Of a DNA stretch of 64,000 nucleotides, positions 7,454 to 16,900 are shown one piece after another; the first letter of the stretch is position 1; the number at the start of each line of letters is the position of its first letter. Both the position numbers and the translations under genes were made by a program. The notes under the pieces are model-generated. The model saw only the letters and a program-made list of their open reading frames with translations, was not told the origin of the DNA and did not search any database. Source of the DNA: Microcella frigidaquae (lineage in GTDB: Bacteria; Actinomycetota; Actinomycetes; Actinomycetales; Microbacteriaceae); contig NZ_JACHBS010000001.1 in NCBI RefSeq assembly GCF_014200395.1, positions 2,480,001-2,544,000 on the forward strand, written 5' to 3'.

Positions 7454-8863
7454 GCCTGAGTCCCGTGGGGTGGTGGACTTTCCGGTCCTGAGCGTCGTGT
7501 CGTTGACGTGAGGGGCCACCGTGCGATGGTCAGTGAGAACGACCAAGTTACTCACGACAGGAGATCGCACGATGGCCCTCAATCAGTCTGCCCTGCTTCA
7601 GCTGCTCGCCGAGCTGAAACTCACCGACACCACCGACCGCATCCGTCAGATGACCGAACGGCTCTACCAAGAACTGATCGACGCCGAAGCCGCGTCGGTG
7701 ATCGGCGCCGGACCCTACGAGCGCACCGCCGAGCGCGTTGCGACTCGCAACGGGGCGAGGTTGCGCACCCTGTCGACCACTGCGGGAGATCTGGAGTTGC
7801 GGATCCCGAAGCTGCGGGCCGGCAGTTTCTTTCCGTCGTTGTTGGAGCGGCGCCGCCGGGTCGATCAGGCGCTGTTCGCCGTGGTGATGGAGGCCTACCT
7901 GCACGGCGTCTCCACCCGCAAGGTTGACGATCTGGTCAAGGCGCTCGGCGCCGACACGGGCATCTCGAAGTCCGAGGTGTCTCGCATCTGCGCCGGCCTG
8001 GACGCGACGGTTGCGGCATTCCGCGACCGATCCCTGTCTCAGATCGCCTACCCCTACGTCTTCTTGGACGCCACCTATTGCAAGGTTCGCATCGACGGGC
8101 GGGTGGTGTCTCAAGCGGTTGTGGTCGCGATCGGGATCACCGCTGACGGGCACCGTCAGGTGCTCGGCTTTGACGTGGGCGACAGCGAAACGGAGGAGTT
8201 CTGGAAAGCGTTCCTGCGATCGTTGAAAGCTCGAGGGCTTTCCGGGGTGAAGCTGGTGATCTCCGACGCGCACGCGGGTTTGAAAGCAGCTATCGCGGTG
8301 GTGGTGCAGGGAGCGGCCTGGCAGCGGTGCCGCGTGCATTTCATGCGCAACGTGCTCACCGTCCTGCCTAAGGGTCGGCAGGAGATGGTGGCCTCGATCA
8401 TCCGCACGATCTTCGCCCAACCCGACGCTGAGCATATTGACGCGCAGTTCGAGGAGGTTGCTCGCATGATCGACCGCGTTCACCCCAAGGCTGCCCAGAT
8501 GCTCCACGATGCCCGAGCCGACGTGCTGGCGTTCAAGCACTTCCCCGCCCGGCATTGGCGGCAGATCTGGTCGACGAATCCGCTGGAACGGCTGAACCGT
8601 GAGATCAAACGTCGCACCGACGTCGTCGGAGTGTTCCCGAACACTGCCAGCCTGCTGCGCCTGACCGGCGCCGTTTTGATCGAGCAGCACGACGAATGGG
8701 AAGCTGGCGACCGCCGTTACTTTTCCGAAGCGTCCATGGCCGAACTCACCGCCACCAGCTCGGTCGAGGACGCGGTGATGCTGCCCGAGATCACGGCCGC
8801 CTAGACTGCAGCCAGCTGATCATCGCGTGGAAACGAAAGACCACCACTCAGCGGGACGTGGCC
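7454..8863 (+). mobile_element. IS256-family insertion sequence, copy 1
   Basis: 1,410 bp bounded by an exact 8-bp target duplication GAGGGCGA (7446-7453 and 8864-8871). The ends form ~30-bp imperfect inverted repeats (left GCCTGAGTCCCG..., right read inward GGCCACGTCCCG..., about 21 of 30 matching). It carries a single transposase gene and sits between the DUF3800-like gene and the VWA operon, not inside a recognisable gene. Confidence 0.92.
7572..8804 (+). CDS. IS256-family transposase (copy 1)
   Basis: 410 aa from the ATG at 7572, chosen because AGGAGA lies 8-9 nt upstream; a longer frame from 7521 lacks a ribosome site. Mutator-type DDE transposase: YVFLDATYCKVR (first D), VKLVISDAHAGL (second D), CRVHFMRN, and WSTNPLERLNREIKRRT with the third catalytic acid. 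Length is typical for IS256. Nothing suggests inactivation. Confidence 0.93.
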   Translation: MALNQSALLQLLAELKLTDTTDRIRQMTERLYQELIDAEAASVIGAGPYERTAERVATRNGARLRTLSTTAGDLELRIPKLRAGSFFPSLLERRRRVDQALFAVVMEAYLHGVSTRKVDDLVKALGADTGISKSEVSRICAGLDATVAAFRDRSLSQIAYPYVFLDATYCKVRIDGRVVSQAVVVAIGITADGHRQVLGFDVGDSETEEFWKAFLRSLKARGLSGVKLVISDAHAGLKAAIAVVVQGAAWQRCRVHFMRNVLTVLPKGRQEMVASIIRTIFAQPDAEHIDAQFEEVARMIDRVHPKAAQMLHDARADVLAFKHFPARHWRQIWSTNPLERLNREIKRRTDVVGVFPNTASLLRLTGAVLIEQHDEWEAGDRRYFSEASMAELTATSSVEDAVMLPEITAA

Positions 8864-8966
8864 GAGGGCGAGCTTTCTGAGACCGAAGGACGCACGCCAA
8901 AGCGAATGTCGGTGGTGCCTGCAACACACTCAGTCAGTGGCAGAGAGTGCGCCGCCGCCACCCATC

Positions 8967-8995
8967 TTGACAATAACGCACTTGCGCGCTAACGT
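8967..8995 (+). promoter_or_regulatory. Sigma-70-type promoter with operator A (VWA operon)
   Basis: TTGACA (8967-8972) and TAACGT (8990-8995) are 17 bp apart, a near-consensus vegetative promoter for the operon that begins at 9171. The spacer and the start of the -10 are filled by a 20-bp imperfect palindrome (8973-8992) with CGC at positions 5-7, GCG at 14-16 and a CGCGCTAA right half. The same element recurs at 34898-34917 and 39342-39361. Its position between -35 and -10 predicts repression. Confidence 0.6.
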
Positions 8996-9019
8996 TACCT
9001 CAGTAATGCACAACTCAAC

Positions 9020-9160
9020 ACCAGGTCTTCAGAAGGGCCGGCCGCAGTAGCGGTCGGTACCGGCAACCGGCTCCCGGGCACGGTGCTCCAACGACCTGCT
9101 CCGCCTCAGGCGGAGAAACCCGGGAGGTCAGTCAGGCCTCCGACTCGCATCCCACGAATC
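9020..9160 (+). ncRNA. Structured 5' leader of the VWA operon (candidate)
   Basis: Between the promoter and the VWA start lie ~170 nt of untranslated leader able to fold compactly. CTCCCGGG (9072-9079) pairs with CCCGGGAG (9120-9127), enclosing a perfect CTCCGCC-TCA-GGCGGAG hairpin (9105-9121 region). Upstream is CCGGCAACCGG and downstream GGAGG...CCTCC. No known riboswitch class was recognised. High GC alone produces hairpins, so this is a candidate only. Confidence 0.3.
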
Positions 9161-9170
9161 AGGAGGATTC

Positions 9171-9989
9171 ATGACCGACGCCACTTCTCCCCGCGCTGGC
9201 AACGGCGACGACTCGATCGACATCGACCGGATCATCCGCCCGTTCGTCGTCGGCGGTCTCGCCGGGTACGACGAGGATGAGGCTCATTCGGCAGAGCCGA
9301 CCGACGAGGTCGTCGCCCGCACCGCCCTGCTGCTCTGCATCGACCGCAGCGGCTCGATGCAGAGCATCCGCGACGACATGATCGGCGGGCTGCAGGGCAT
9401 GCTCGACGCGCAGGCCGCGCTGCCCGGTCGTGCCACCGTCGACATCGTCACGTTCGACGCCGAGGTCGAGCTGCAGTGCTCGATGGCCGACATCAGCGAG
9501 GCCCGCATCCGGCTCGAACCGCGCGGATCGACCGCCCTGCACGACGCCCTCGGCGACGCCATCACCGGCTTCGGCACCGCGCTCGACGCTCTGCCCGAGA
9601 TCGCCCGACCCGACGTCGTGCAGGTCATCGTCGTCACCGACGGGCACGAGAACGCCAGCCGCCGCTACAGCGCCGCCCAGGTGCGCGAGCTCGTCGAGCG
9701 CCAGCAGCGCGACCACGGGTGGGAGTTCGTCTTCCTCGGCGCGGGGCAAGACGCCGTGCTCACCGGCACGCGACTCGGCTTCGACGCCGGCAGCAGCATG
9801 ACCTACACCGCGAAGGGCGAGCAGGTCGGCGGCATGTCCGACGCACTCAGCCGCTACGTCACCGACGTGCGGATGAGCAAGAAGCAGCTCTTCCTCGAGG
9901 CCGAGCGCCGCGCCGCCGCCGAAGAGGCCGACCGCCGCCGCGCCGAGCAGGAGCAGGGCGACGCCGACACCGCGGGCGGTGCCCGATGA
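9171..9989 (+). CDS. VWA-domain protein (paralogue 1)
   Basis: 272 aa. A von Willebrand factor A domain with an intact MIDAS: DRSGSM near residue 56, a later Thr/Asp cluster and VVTDGHENAS near 153. The C-terminus is a charged coiled-coil-like stretch (EAERRAAAEEADRRRAEQEQ). No signal peptide, so it is cytosolic; such domains serve as metal-dependent adhesion or assembly modules. It is very similar to the VWA gene at 37646 (ALLL-IDRSGSMQ-IRDDM, VTDGHENAS, FVFLGAGQDA). First gene of a four-gene operon; its TGA overlaps the next ATG. Confidence 0.8.
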   Translation: MTDATSPRAGNGDDSIDIDRIIRPFVVGGLAGYDEDEAHSAEPTDEVVARTALLLCIDRSGSMQSIRDDMIGGLQGMLDAQAALPGRATVDIVTFDAEVELQCSMADISEARIRLEPRGSTALHDALGDAITGFGTALDALPEIARPDVVQVIVVTDGHENASRRYSAAQVRELVERQQRDHGWEFVFLGAGQDAVLTGTRLGFDAGSSMTYTAKGEQVGGMSDALSRYVTDVRMSKKQLFLEAERRAAAEEADRRRAEQEQGDADTAGGAR

Positions 9990-11035
9990 GCGCCCCCGAC
10001 GAGATGCCGATCGTCACTCGATCGTTCGAGCTCTGGAACCGCCTCAAGGCTCTCGGTCAGCGCATCGAGAGGGGCGTCGCGCTCATCGAGAGCGACGGCG
10101 TGCGGATGCCCGCCCTCCGTCTCGCCGACCGCCTCGAGTCGCCCGGCTACAGCCGGCTGCTCGAGCTGGTCGCACGCGGCGACGAGGCCGCCGTCGACCT
10201 CGCCACCCGGAGGTTCACCCTCGAGGTGCACCGCAGCACCGAGGCGGCCGCGCGCCGCCGCGCGGTCGACCTCGCGCTGAGCCTGCTCGTCGACACTGCG
10301 ATCGCCACCCAGCGATCGACCACGATCGTGCTCGACCGCGGCCTCGGCGAGCCGGGCGATCAGGGGCACCACCCGGGCGGCCTCTACCTCTGCATCGACC
10401 GCTGGCAGAACGGCGAGGTCGTGGCGAGCATCGTCACCGACTACGCCGACGTCGTGCCGCGCGAGGGCCTCAACTCGGCGCTGCTGAGCCTGGCCTCGTG
10501 GTGGACGATTCCGACGGCGGCGCCGCACAAGCCGATCTTCCGCAAGACATGGGCCGCGCCAACCGCCGACGTGAGCGCGCTGATCGCGGCCGCCGTGGCG
10601 CTCGCGGTCGTGCAGGTTCTCGACGCGGTGGGCGGGCAGCCGGTGGCGCTGCGGCACACGCTGCGCGGGCATCCCGTCGTGCGGCACCTGAAAGAGCCGC
10701 CGTTCGCGCGCCTCGACCCGGCCGCCGACCGCAGCATCGCCCGCGCGATCGTGCGCATTCCGCGCGAGCACTGGAAGGTGCCGACACCGGCCGAGACCGA
10801 CCCGCGCGTCGAGACCGAGACCGTGCGCGCCACCGTCGCCAACGCCGAGCGGCAGGCGGGTGAGGCCGACGACGAGCTCAGCCTGATGGCGCTCGGCGAC
10901 GTGCTGACGCACCTCGACGAGCGCCGCGCCTACGAGGGCGCCCTGCTCGACTGGCTGGCCGTCATGGCCCAGCAGCGCGACGCCCTCGCGCACCTCACCG
11001 CTCGTGCCCAGACCCCCGAAGGAGACCCCCGATGA
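9986..11035 (+). CDS. Unknown protein of the VWA-HDAC operon
   Basis: 349 aa beginning with an ATGA overlap with the VWA stop and ending with an ATGA overlap with the HDAC-like gene, so translation is coupled on both sides. No domain is recognised. The N-terminal ~100 residues are helical and charged (RSFELWNRLKALGQRIERGVAL); the centre has LASWWTIPTAAPHKPIFRKTW, followed by an Ala-rich helix. No signal peptide or clear membrane segment. The constant coupling suggests the product acts together with the VWA and HDAC-like proteins. Confidence 0.7.
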   Translation: MSAPDEMPIVTRSFELWNRLKALGQRIERGVALIESDGVRMPALRLADRLESPGYSRLLELVARGDEAAVDLATRRFTLEVHRSTEAAARRRAVDLALSLLVDTAIATQRSTTIVLDRGLGEPGDQGHHPGGLYLCIDRWQNGEVVASIVTDYADVVPREGLNSALLSLASWWTIPTAAPHKPIFRKTWAAPTADVSALIAAAVALAVVQVLDAVGGQPVALRHTLRGHPVVRHLKEPPFARLDPAADRSIARAIVRIPREHWKVPTPAETDPRVETETVRATVANAERQAGEADDELSLMALGDVLTHLDERRAYEGALLDWLAVMAQQRDALAHLTARAQTPEGDPR

Positions 11036-12063
11036 CCACCCCCCTCACGATCGCCTACAGCGACGTCTACCTCGACTGGATGCTCGGCGCCGGTGATGGC
11101 GAGCACCCCACTGACCCGGTGCGCGCGCAGCTCGCCACCGAGCGCCTGCTCGCCCGCTTCGGGCGGGCCGGCTCGAGCGCGGCCGTGGATGGCGGCGTGC
11201 GAGTTCTCGACCCGCTGGGCGTGCCGGTGGAGCGGGCGCGTGCGGCGATCGAGAGCATCCACGATGCCGCGTATGTGGCGCGCGTGATCGATGACGGCGT
11301 CAGCGGCGAGTGGCTGGGCGAACGCCCCGAACTGGGCCTGACGGCGCTCGCGATGTTCGCCGGCACGATGGCGCTCGTCGACGAGCTGGTGGCCGGCCGG
11401 GCGCGCGTCGGCTTCAACCCGCAGGGTGCCAAGCATCACGCGGCGCGCGACCGCAGTGCGGGGTTCTGCGTGTTCAACGACATGGCGTGGGCGGCCCTCG
11501 AGCTCGAGCGGAAGGGGCTGCGGCCGCTGTATCTCGACTGGGACATCCACGCCGGCGATGGCGTGCAGCACCTGCTGGCTGACACGGCGATTCCGACGCT
11601 GAGCATCCATGGGCACTCGACGTATCCGTTCGACCCGGCGACGATCGACGTCGCCGCGGCGGGGGAGGGGCGTCGCCACACTCGGCACGACCCGGCGCGG
11701 GCGATCTACAACTGGGGTCTCAACGTCGGTGACGGGGACGAGCACCTGCTCTGGGCGCTCGAGGAGGCGCGCGCGGTGATCGACGCGCACCAGCCGGGAG
11801 TGATCCTGCTCGCTGCCGGCGCTGACGGGCTGGTCGGCAGCCCGCTCGGCACCGGCGCCTACACGCAGGCCGGCTTCGTGGCCGCGGCTGGCGTGGTCGC
11901 CGAGCTGGCCGCCCGCCACAGCGAGGGCCGCGTGCTCGTCGGCGGAGCGGGCGGCTACCAGCCACGCACCGAGACTCCGCGCGCCTGGGCGAACGTGGTC
12001 GGCGTGTTGCACGCCGGGCTCGATGCGGCTGTCAACCTCGGCGCCGAGGCGGTGACCCGATGA
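11032..12063 (+). CDS. Histone-deacetylase/AcuC-family hydrolase
   Basis: 343 aa, the usual size. The zinc-hydrolase fold of the HDAC/acetoin-utilisation/polyamine-deacetylase family is seen in GAKHHAARDRSAGFCVFND (His pair near 134-135), YLDWDIHAGDGVQ (zinc ligands D and H near 170), AGADGLVGSPLG (third zinc ligand near 262) and the late GGAGGYQP loop. The glycine-rich loop usually written GGGHHA reads GAKHHA. The substrate is unknown: acetyl-lysine, acetylpolyamine or another acyl group such as an acetylated ADP-ribose are all possible. Coupled by 4-bp overlaps to both neighbours. Confidence 0.85.
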   Translation: MTTPLTIAYSDVYLDWMLGAGDGEHPTDPVRAQLATERLLARFGRAGSSAAVDGGVRVLDPLGVPVERARAAIESIHDAAYVARVIDDGVSGEWLGERPELGLTALAMFAGTMALVDELVAGRARVGFNPQGAKHHAARDRSAGFCVFNDMAWAALELERKGLRPLYLDWDIHAGDGVQHLLADTAIPTLSIHGHSTYPFDPATIDVAAAGEGRRHTRHDPARAIYNWGLNVGDGDEHLLWALEEARAVIDAHQPGVILLAAGADGLVGSPLGTGAYTQAGFVAAAGVVAELAARHSEGRVLVGGAGGYQPRTETPRAWANVVGVLHAGLDAAVNLGAEAVTR

Positions 12064-12623
12064 GCCCCGAGAAGAAGCAGCCGGAGTTCACCGAGGAGGA
12101 GATCACCCACGCCCTGAACATGGGCGGCCCGCTGAAGCCGATCCACGTGCCGATCGGGCGCGCGGCCGAGCATCCGCTGCTCAAGCACGCGGTCATCGAA
12201 GACGGCAACTACGTGACCTGGCCGGGCTTCACCCCTCGGCAGGTGCGAGTGGCGCGCGACACAGTGACCCTGCACGTGCAGACCGGGGCGCCGTACTTCT
12301 CGATGCCGCCGCGCATCAACGCCGACTGGTGGCTGCCGCCGAACCCGACGCGGGATGACCTGCGCGCGACCTACGGACGCGTCGCCGACCTGCAGCGCTG
12401 GTACCTGGTCATCGACCCGATCGTGCACCCCGCCCAGGTCACCCTGGTCACGTCGTTCAGCGTGGAGGGGGAGCGCACCTTCCTGCAGCGCGCGCATCGC
12501 CCGGGGTGGATGCCCCTGCCGGCAGCCGCGTTCGTCGACATGCTCGACAACCCCGAGCTGGTGGTCACCCCGACCGACCAGATCACGGCGGACACGTGGG
12601 AGCAGATCTGGCGGGACCGATGA
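12060..12623 (+). CDS. Unknown protein, last gene of the VWA-HDAC operon
   Basis: 187 aa, start overlapping the HDAC-like stop by 4 bp. Soluble, no recognised domain; notable are the Pro/Trp-rich PPRINADWWLPPNPTRDDLRA and DLQRWYLVIDPIVHPAQVTLVTSF, which look like a beta-rich core. About 130 bp of unannotated DNA separates it from the BREX operon. Its place in a tightly coupled operon suggests an accessory or partner role. Confidence 0.7.
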   Translation: MSPEKKQPEFTEEEITHALNMGGPLKPIHVPIGRAAEHPLLKHAVIEDGNYVTWPGFTPRQVRVARDTVTLHVQTGAPYFSMPPRINADWWLPPNPTRDDLRATYGRVADLQRWYLVIDPIVHPAQVTLVTSFSVEGERTFLQRAHRPGWMPLPAAAFVDMLDNPELVVTPTDQITADTWEQIWRDR

Positions 12624-12752
12624 ACGTCCTTGTGCACGGGGCGGACTCTTCGCCGACACCCCGTGCCTTCTCGGTAGGGCGGTGATGTCGGCGTTACTTC
12701 ATAGACTGTCTCAACTATCGATTGCCGTCAGATTCACGCCGGGGAGGCGCCG

Positions 12753-13361
12753 ATTAACCTCGCACCTGATCCGCAGCGATATCAGCTTTCGTTCACTGCG
12801 GGCGCTCTCTACCTCGCGGGGGCACCCATCGCGGCAGAACTCTATCTTCGGCTTCGAAACTGGGCTGAGGTTCGTGGGGTTCTTCGCGCCGACAACCTTC
12901 TTCGCGCTCGTACCGCAGCTACCACAACAAGGTGGTCGCGCGAGCTCGTTCAGCGCTTGGAGACCCTGAGTCTGGAAGAAGTAGAGCTTCTCGCCGACGC
13001 AACGAGCGAAGAGCTAGCGCAGCTAATGTGGACTGCAACGTGCCGTCGATATGCGCTTATCGCGGAGTTCGCCGAGGAGGTGCTTCGCGACCGTTTCCTC
13101 CTCATGCAGACTGAACTGGCACACGAGCACTTCGACGCATTTGTCAGCGGAAAGAGCTTGTGGCATGACGAGCTCAGCGAGTTGGAGCCTGCCACCTTTC
13201 GCAAGCTCCGCAGCAATCTCTTCACGATGCTCCGCGAGGGCAACTTGATCTCAGAGGGCGGCACGATCATTCCCACAGTCCTGTCAGTTCGTGTCAAGGA
13301 GCACCTAGTTCGACGCACTCCGAGCGATGTGCGCTTCTTTCCGACGAGGGAGATCGCATGA
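12753..13361 (+). CDS. brxA: BREX protein BrxA, probable ATT start
   Basis: 202 aa. The frame contains QRYQLSFTAGALYLAGAPIAAELYL near its start and DNLLRARTAATTTRWSRELVQRL, the conserved N-terminal half of BrxA (DUF1819), a helical DNA-binding BREX component. No ATG, GTG or TTG exists in frame between the upstream stop (12702) and the conserved block. An ATT at 12753 follows GGGGAGG (12741-12747) with 5-nt spacing and gives the expected N-terminus (x-NLAPDPQRYQ) and family length. A TTG at 12957 would delete the first 68 residues. The stop overlaps the brxB ATG. Confidence 0.8.
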   Translation: MNLAPDPQRYQLSFTAGALYLAGAPIAAELYLRLRNWAEVRGVLRADNLLRARTAATTTRWSRELVQRLETLSLEEVELLADATSEELAQLMWTATCRRYALIAEFAEEVLRDRFLLMQTELAHEHFDAFVSGKSLWHDELSELEPATFRKLRSNLFTMLREGNLISEGGTIIPTVLSVRVKEHLVRRTPSDVRFFPTREIA

Positions 13362-13957
13362 GCACCCATGAGGTGGCGAAGTGGGAAGACCACCTGGTCG
13401 CCGTGATGTCCGGGAGACGATTCCGCAACATGGAAGGCCTCAGCGGCGAGGTGCCGTTCTTCATCTACCCTTACGAGCCCACCGACGCTCTCGAGATCGC
13501 CCAGTCCAAGAAGAGGATCAAGACGAAGCTTGCACAACAGGGCATCGAGGTCCTCGAGGTCAACCTCTACGACCTGGTGGTCGAACTGCTCAAGGACCGC
13601 GGCGTCTGGGACGACCTCATCGCGATGGAGCCGGACACACCGAAGGACGACTTCCGCGAAGGCCTGCGCTCCATGCTCGACCCTGGCGACGACCTCGCCC
13701 CAGCGATTCAAGCGCGACTGAACGCCCAGCCTTTCGACATCTTTTTCCTCACCGGTATTGGCGAGGTCTTTCCCTACATCCGTTCACACAACGTGCTGAA
13801 CAACATCCAAACCATCGCCAGCAACAAGCCGATGCTCATGTTCTTCCCTGGGCGCTACGAGCAGTCCCAGACCCTCGGGTCATCGCTCGTGCTCTTCGGC
13901 GTGATGAAAGACGACCAGTACTACCGGGCCAAGGACATCCGGGAACAGGAAGCGTGA
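13358..13957 (+). CDS. brxB: BREX protein BrxB
   Basis: 199 aa of the BrxB/DUF1788 family: WEDHLVAVMSGRRF near the start, VPFFIYPYEPTDALE, then a central VNLYDLVVELLKDRG and the late FDIFFLTGIGEVFPYIRSHNVLNNIQ with PMLMFFPGRYEQ. BrxB is one of the core components of type 1 BREX; its precise role in phage exclusion is not settled. It overlaps brxA by 4 bp and is followed 4 nt later by brxC. Confidence 0.92.
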   Translation: MSTHEVAKWEDHLVAVMSGRRFRNMEGLSGEVPFFIYPYEPTDALEIAQSKKRIKTKLAQQGIEVLEVNLYDLVVELLKDRGVWDDLIAMEPDTPKDDFREGLRSMLDPGDDLAPAIQARLNAQPFDIFFLTGIGEVFPYIRSHNVLNNIQTIASNKPMLMFFPGRYEQSQTLGSSLVLFGVMKDDQYYRAKDIREQEA

Positions 13958-13961
13958 CTCA

Positions 13962-16900
13962 ATGATCCTCAACGACATCTTCGAGAAGAACGTTCAGCGC
14001 CCGATCGAAGGCGTAATCAAGGCGGACGACGCGGAACACCTGAGCACAGAGGTCGAAGAGTATGTGCTCACGAATGAGGCCGCGAAGGAATTGCAGCGTC
14101 TTCTCGAGGAGTACGTCAGCCACACGACCGCGAACGGCGTGTGGATCTCTGGCTTCTTCGGCTCCGGTAAGTCGCACATGCTGAAGATGCTCGCCCACCT
14201 GCTCGGCGACGTGGATGGCCAGGACTTCCCTCGTGATGAGGTGTCAAAGTCCTTCCGCGCGAAGTCTAATGATGCCTTCCTCCCGAGTCTGATCAGCAAG
14301 GCGGACAAGATCCCGGCGAAGAGCCTGCTGTTCAATATCGATCAGAAGGCGACGATCATCACGAAGGACGCCACTGACGCTTTGCTGAAGGTCTTCGTCA
14401 AGGTCTTCGATGAGTCCCGTGGCTACTTCGGCAACCAGGGCCACGTAGCCCGCTTCGAGCGCGACCTCGACCAGGCCGGGCACTACCAGGAGTTCCAGGA
14501 TGCATTTCAGCGGCTGACTGGCAAGCCATGGCTGGAAGAGCGTAAGAACTACATCGTCCAGGGCCGCAACATCGACCGGGCGTATGCAGATGTCATCGGT
14601 GGCGACGCTCCGACCGACATCCTGAAGCAGTACAGCAATGATTACGCGGTCTCGATCGAGGATTTCGCTGACGAGGTTGTCGCCTGGCTCGATGCTCAGC
14701 CCGCTGGGACCCGACTCAACTTCTTCGTGGACGAGGTGGGTCAGTTCATCGGTGACGACACGAAGCTGATGCTCAACCTCCAGACGATCGCTGAGTCGTT
14801 GAGTACAAAAGCCAAGGGTCGCTCCTGGGTCTTTGTGACCTCGCAGGAGGACATGGAGAAGATCATCGGCGATCAGACGAAGAGGCAGGCGCAGGACTTC
14901 TCGAAGATTCAGGGCCGTTTCAAGGCGCGGGTGAAGCTCACAAGTCAGGACGTTGAGGAGGTCATCCGCAAGCGCCTTCTCGAGAAAAATGATGCGGGGC
15001 AGGCTGCTCTTGGGGCGGTCTATGGTGCCGAGTCCGCCAACTTCAAGACGCTCTTTGACTTCGCGGACGGCGCAAAGACCTACAAGAACTACACAACGGA
15101 GGACCTCTTCGTTGGGACCTACCCGTTTGTGACCTACCAGTTTCCACTGTTCCAGCAGGCAATCGAGGGTCTGTCTGAGCACAACGCATTCGAGGGGAAG
15201 AACACGGCTGTCGGCGAGCGGTCCATGCTCGGGGTAGTCCAGCAGGTCGCGAAGGACCTCGGGGTGGCTGAGGTGGGCACCCTCGCCAGCTTCGACCGGA
15301 TGTTCGAGGGTATCCGCTCATCCCTCAAGTCCGCGCCGCAGAAACAGGTGCAGCTTGCCGAACAGCACCTCGACAACCCGCTCGCTGTTCGACTCCTAAA
15401 GGCGCTCTTCCTCGTGAAGTATGTCGACGGTTTCACGGCGACCGCGCGAAACCTCACCGTCCTCGTCTACGACCGCTTCGGGCTAAACCTTCCGGCGCTT
15501 CAGGACTCGGTCAAGGAGGCGCTGGCGCTGCTGGAACAGCAGACCTATATCCAGCGCAGCGGCGACCTGTACTCGTATCTGACGAACGAAGAGCAGGACA
15601 TTGAGAAGGAGATCAAGGGAGTTGAGGTCGACTCGTCGGAGGTAATGGACCACCTCTTCAAGCTCCTGCATCTCAACGTCATGAAGCAGCAAGCGAAGTT
15701 TCACTACGCCAAGACGAATCAGGATTTCCCGCTTGGTTACATGCTCGACGACGCGCCGAAGAGTCAGCCGCGGGAGTTGACGGTCCATTTCATCACCCCG
15801 GCGAATCCGAACGAGCTTGGCAACATTCGACTCCAGGGCGCCGGCAAGGCTGAACTCCGGGTGGTTCTTGACCCCGACAGGCGACTCCTCAGCGAGCTAA
15901 CGATGCTCCTTAAGACAGCCAAGTACGTCAAGCACAAGCAGGGAACCGCTGTCACCGACAGTGTGAAGCGCATCCTTGACCAGAAGTCGCAGGAGAGCAC
16001 TATGCGCGAGAAGGAGCTCGCTGAGCGTGTTAGGGAGGCCGTCGGCAAGGCGATCCTTATCGTCGACACCGTCGACGTGGTCTCGTCGGCCACCTCGGCG
16101 GAGTCACGGGTCGCGGACGGCATGAATGCGCTGGTTGCCAAGACCTACCCGCAGCTCGATCTGCTCGGCGGTAAGTCGTTCTCCGAATCCGACGTCGCGA
16201 AGTACGTCCAGCACGAGGACAACACGCTCGGCACTCTCGGAGGCCAGCTCGAGACCCCGGCCGACGAGGTCTACAAGGTCGGCGTGCTGCAGCGTGACAA
16301 GCTCGGCGAACAGGTCACCGTCAAGAAGCTGGTGGACCAATTCCAGGCGAAGCCCTACGGGTGGGACTACGGCTCGGTACTGTGCACCATCGCCTACCTG
16401 TACGGGAAGGGCCGGATTACGGTCGAGCTCGACAACGTCACGCTCAAGCGCTCGGAGGTCGCACAGCAGCTTCGCAACTCGCAGAAGCACGCGAGCCTCA
16501 TCGTCCGCAAGCAGGCCACCTTCGACCCCACAAAGGTGAAGGTGTTCGCCGACTTCGTGAAGGACTTCTTCGATGAGCCCTACCCACCGAAGGATCCAAC
16601 CGAGTTGGCCCAGCACGGTTCCGAACGACTCAAGGCGAAGCTCGAGCAGTTGAAGAGCATCGTTCAGACTTCCCGCTACCCCTTCACGACGGCCCTCCAG
16701 AGCCCGATCGATCTGCTCGAGGCCGTCGTCGGAAAGGCGCCGACGTGGTACGTCAGCGAGTTCGTCGGCGGTGACGAGCTGATCGAAGCCAAGAACGACG
16801 TCATCGTGCCCATCGACCAGTTCATCAATGGGCCGCAGGCCGGCATCTTCGACGCCGCGCAGCTGTTCCTGCAACAGGCGTCCGGAAACCTCAGCTACCT

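Noticed and set aside
12624..12752. A promoter for the BREX operon
   Set aside because: Several weak -10-like hexamers (for example TAGACT) occur, but none has a matching -35, so no promoter is claimed.
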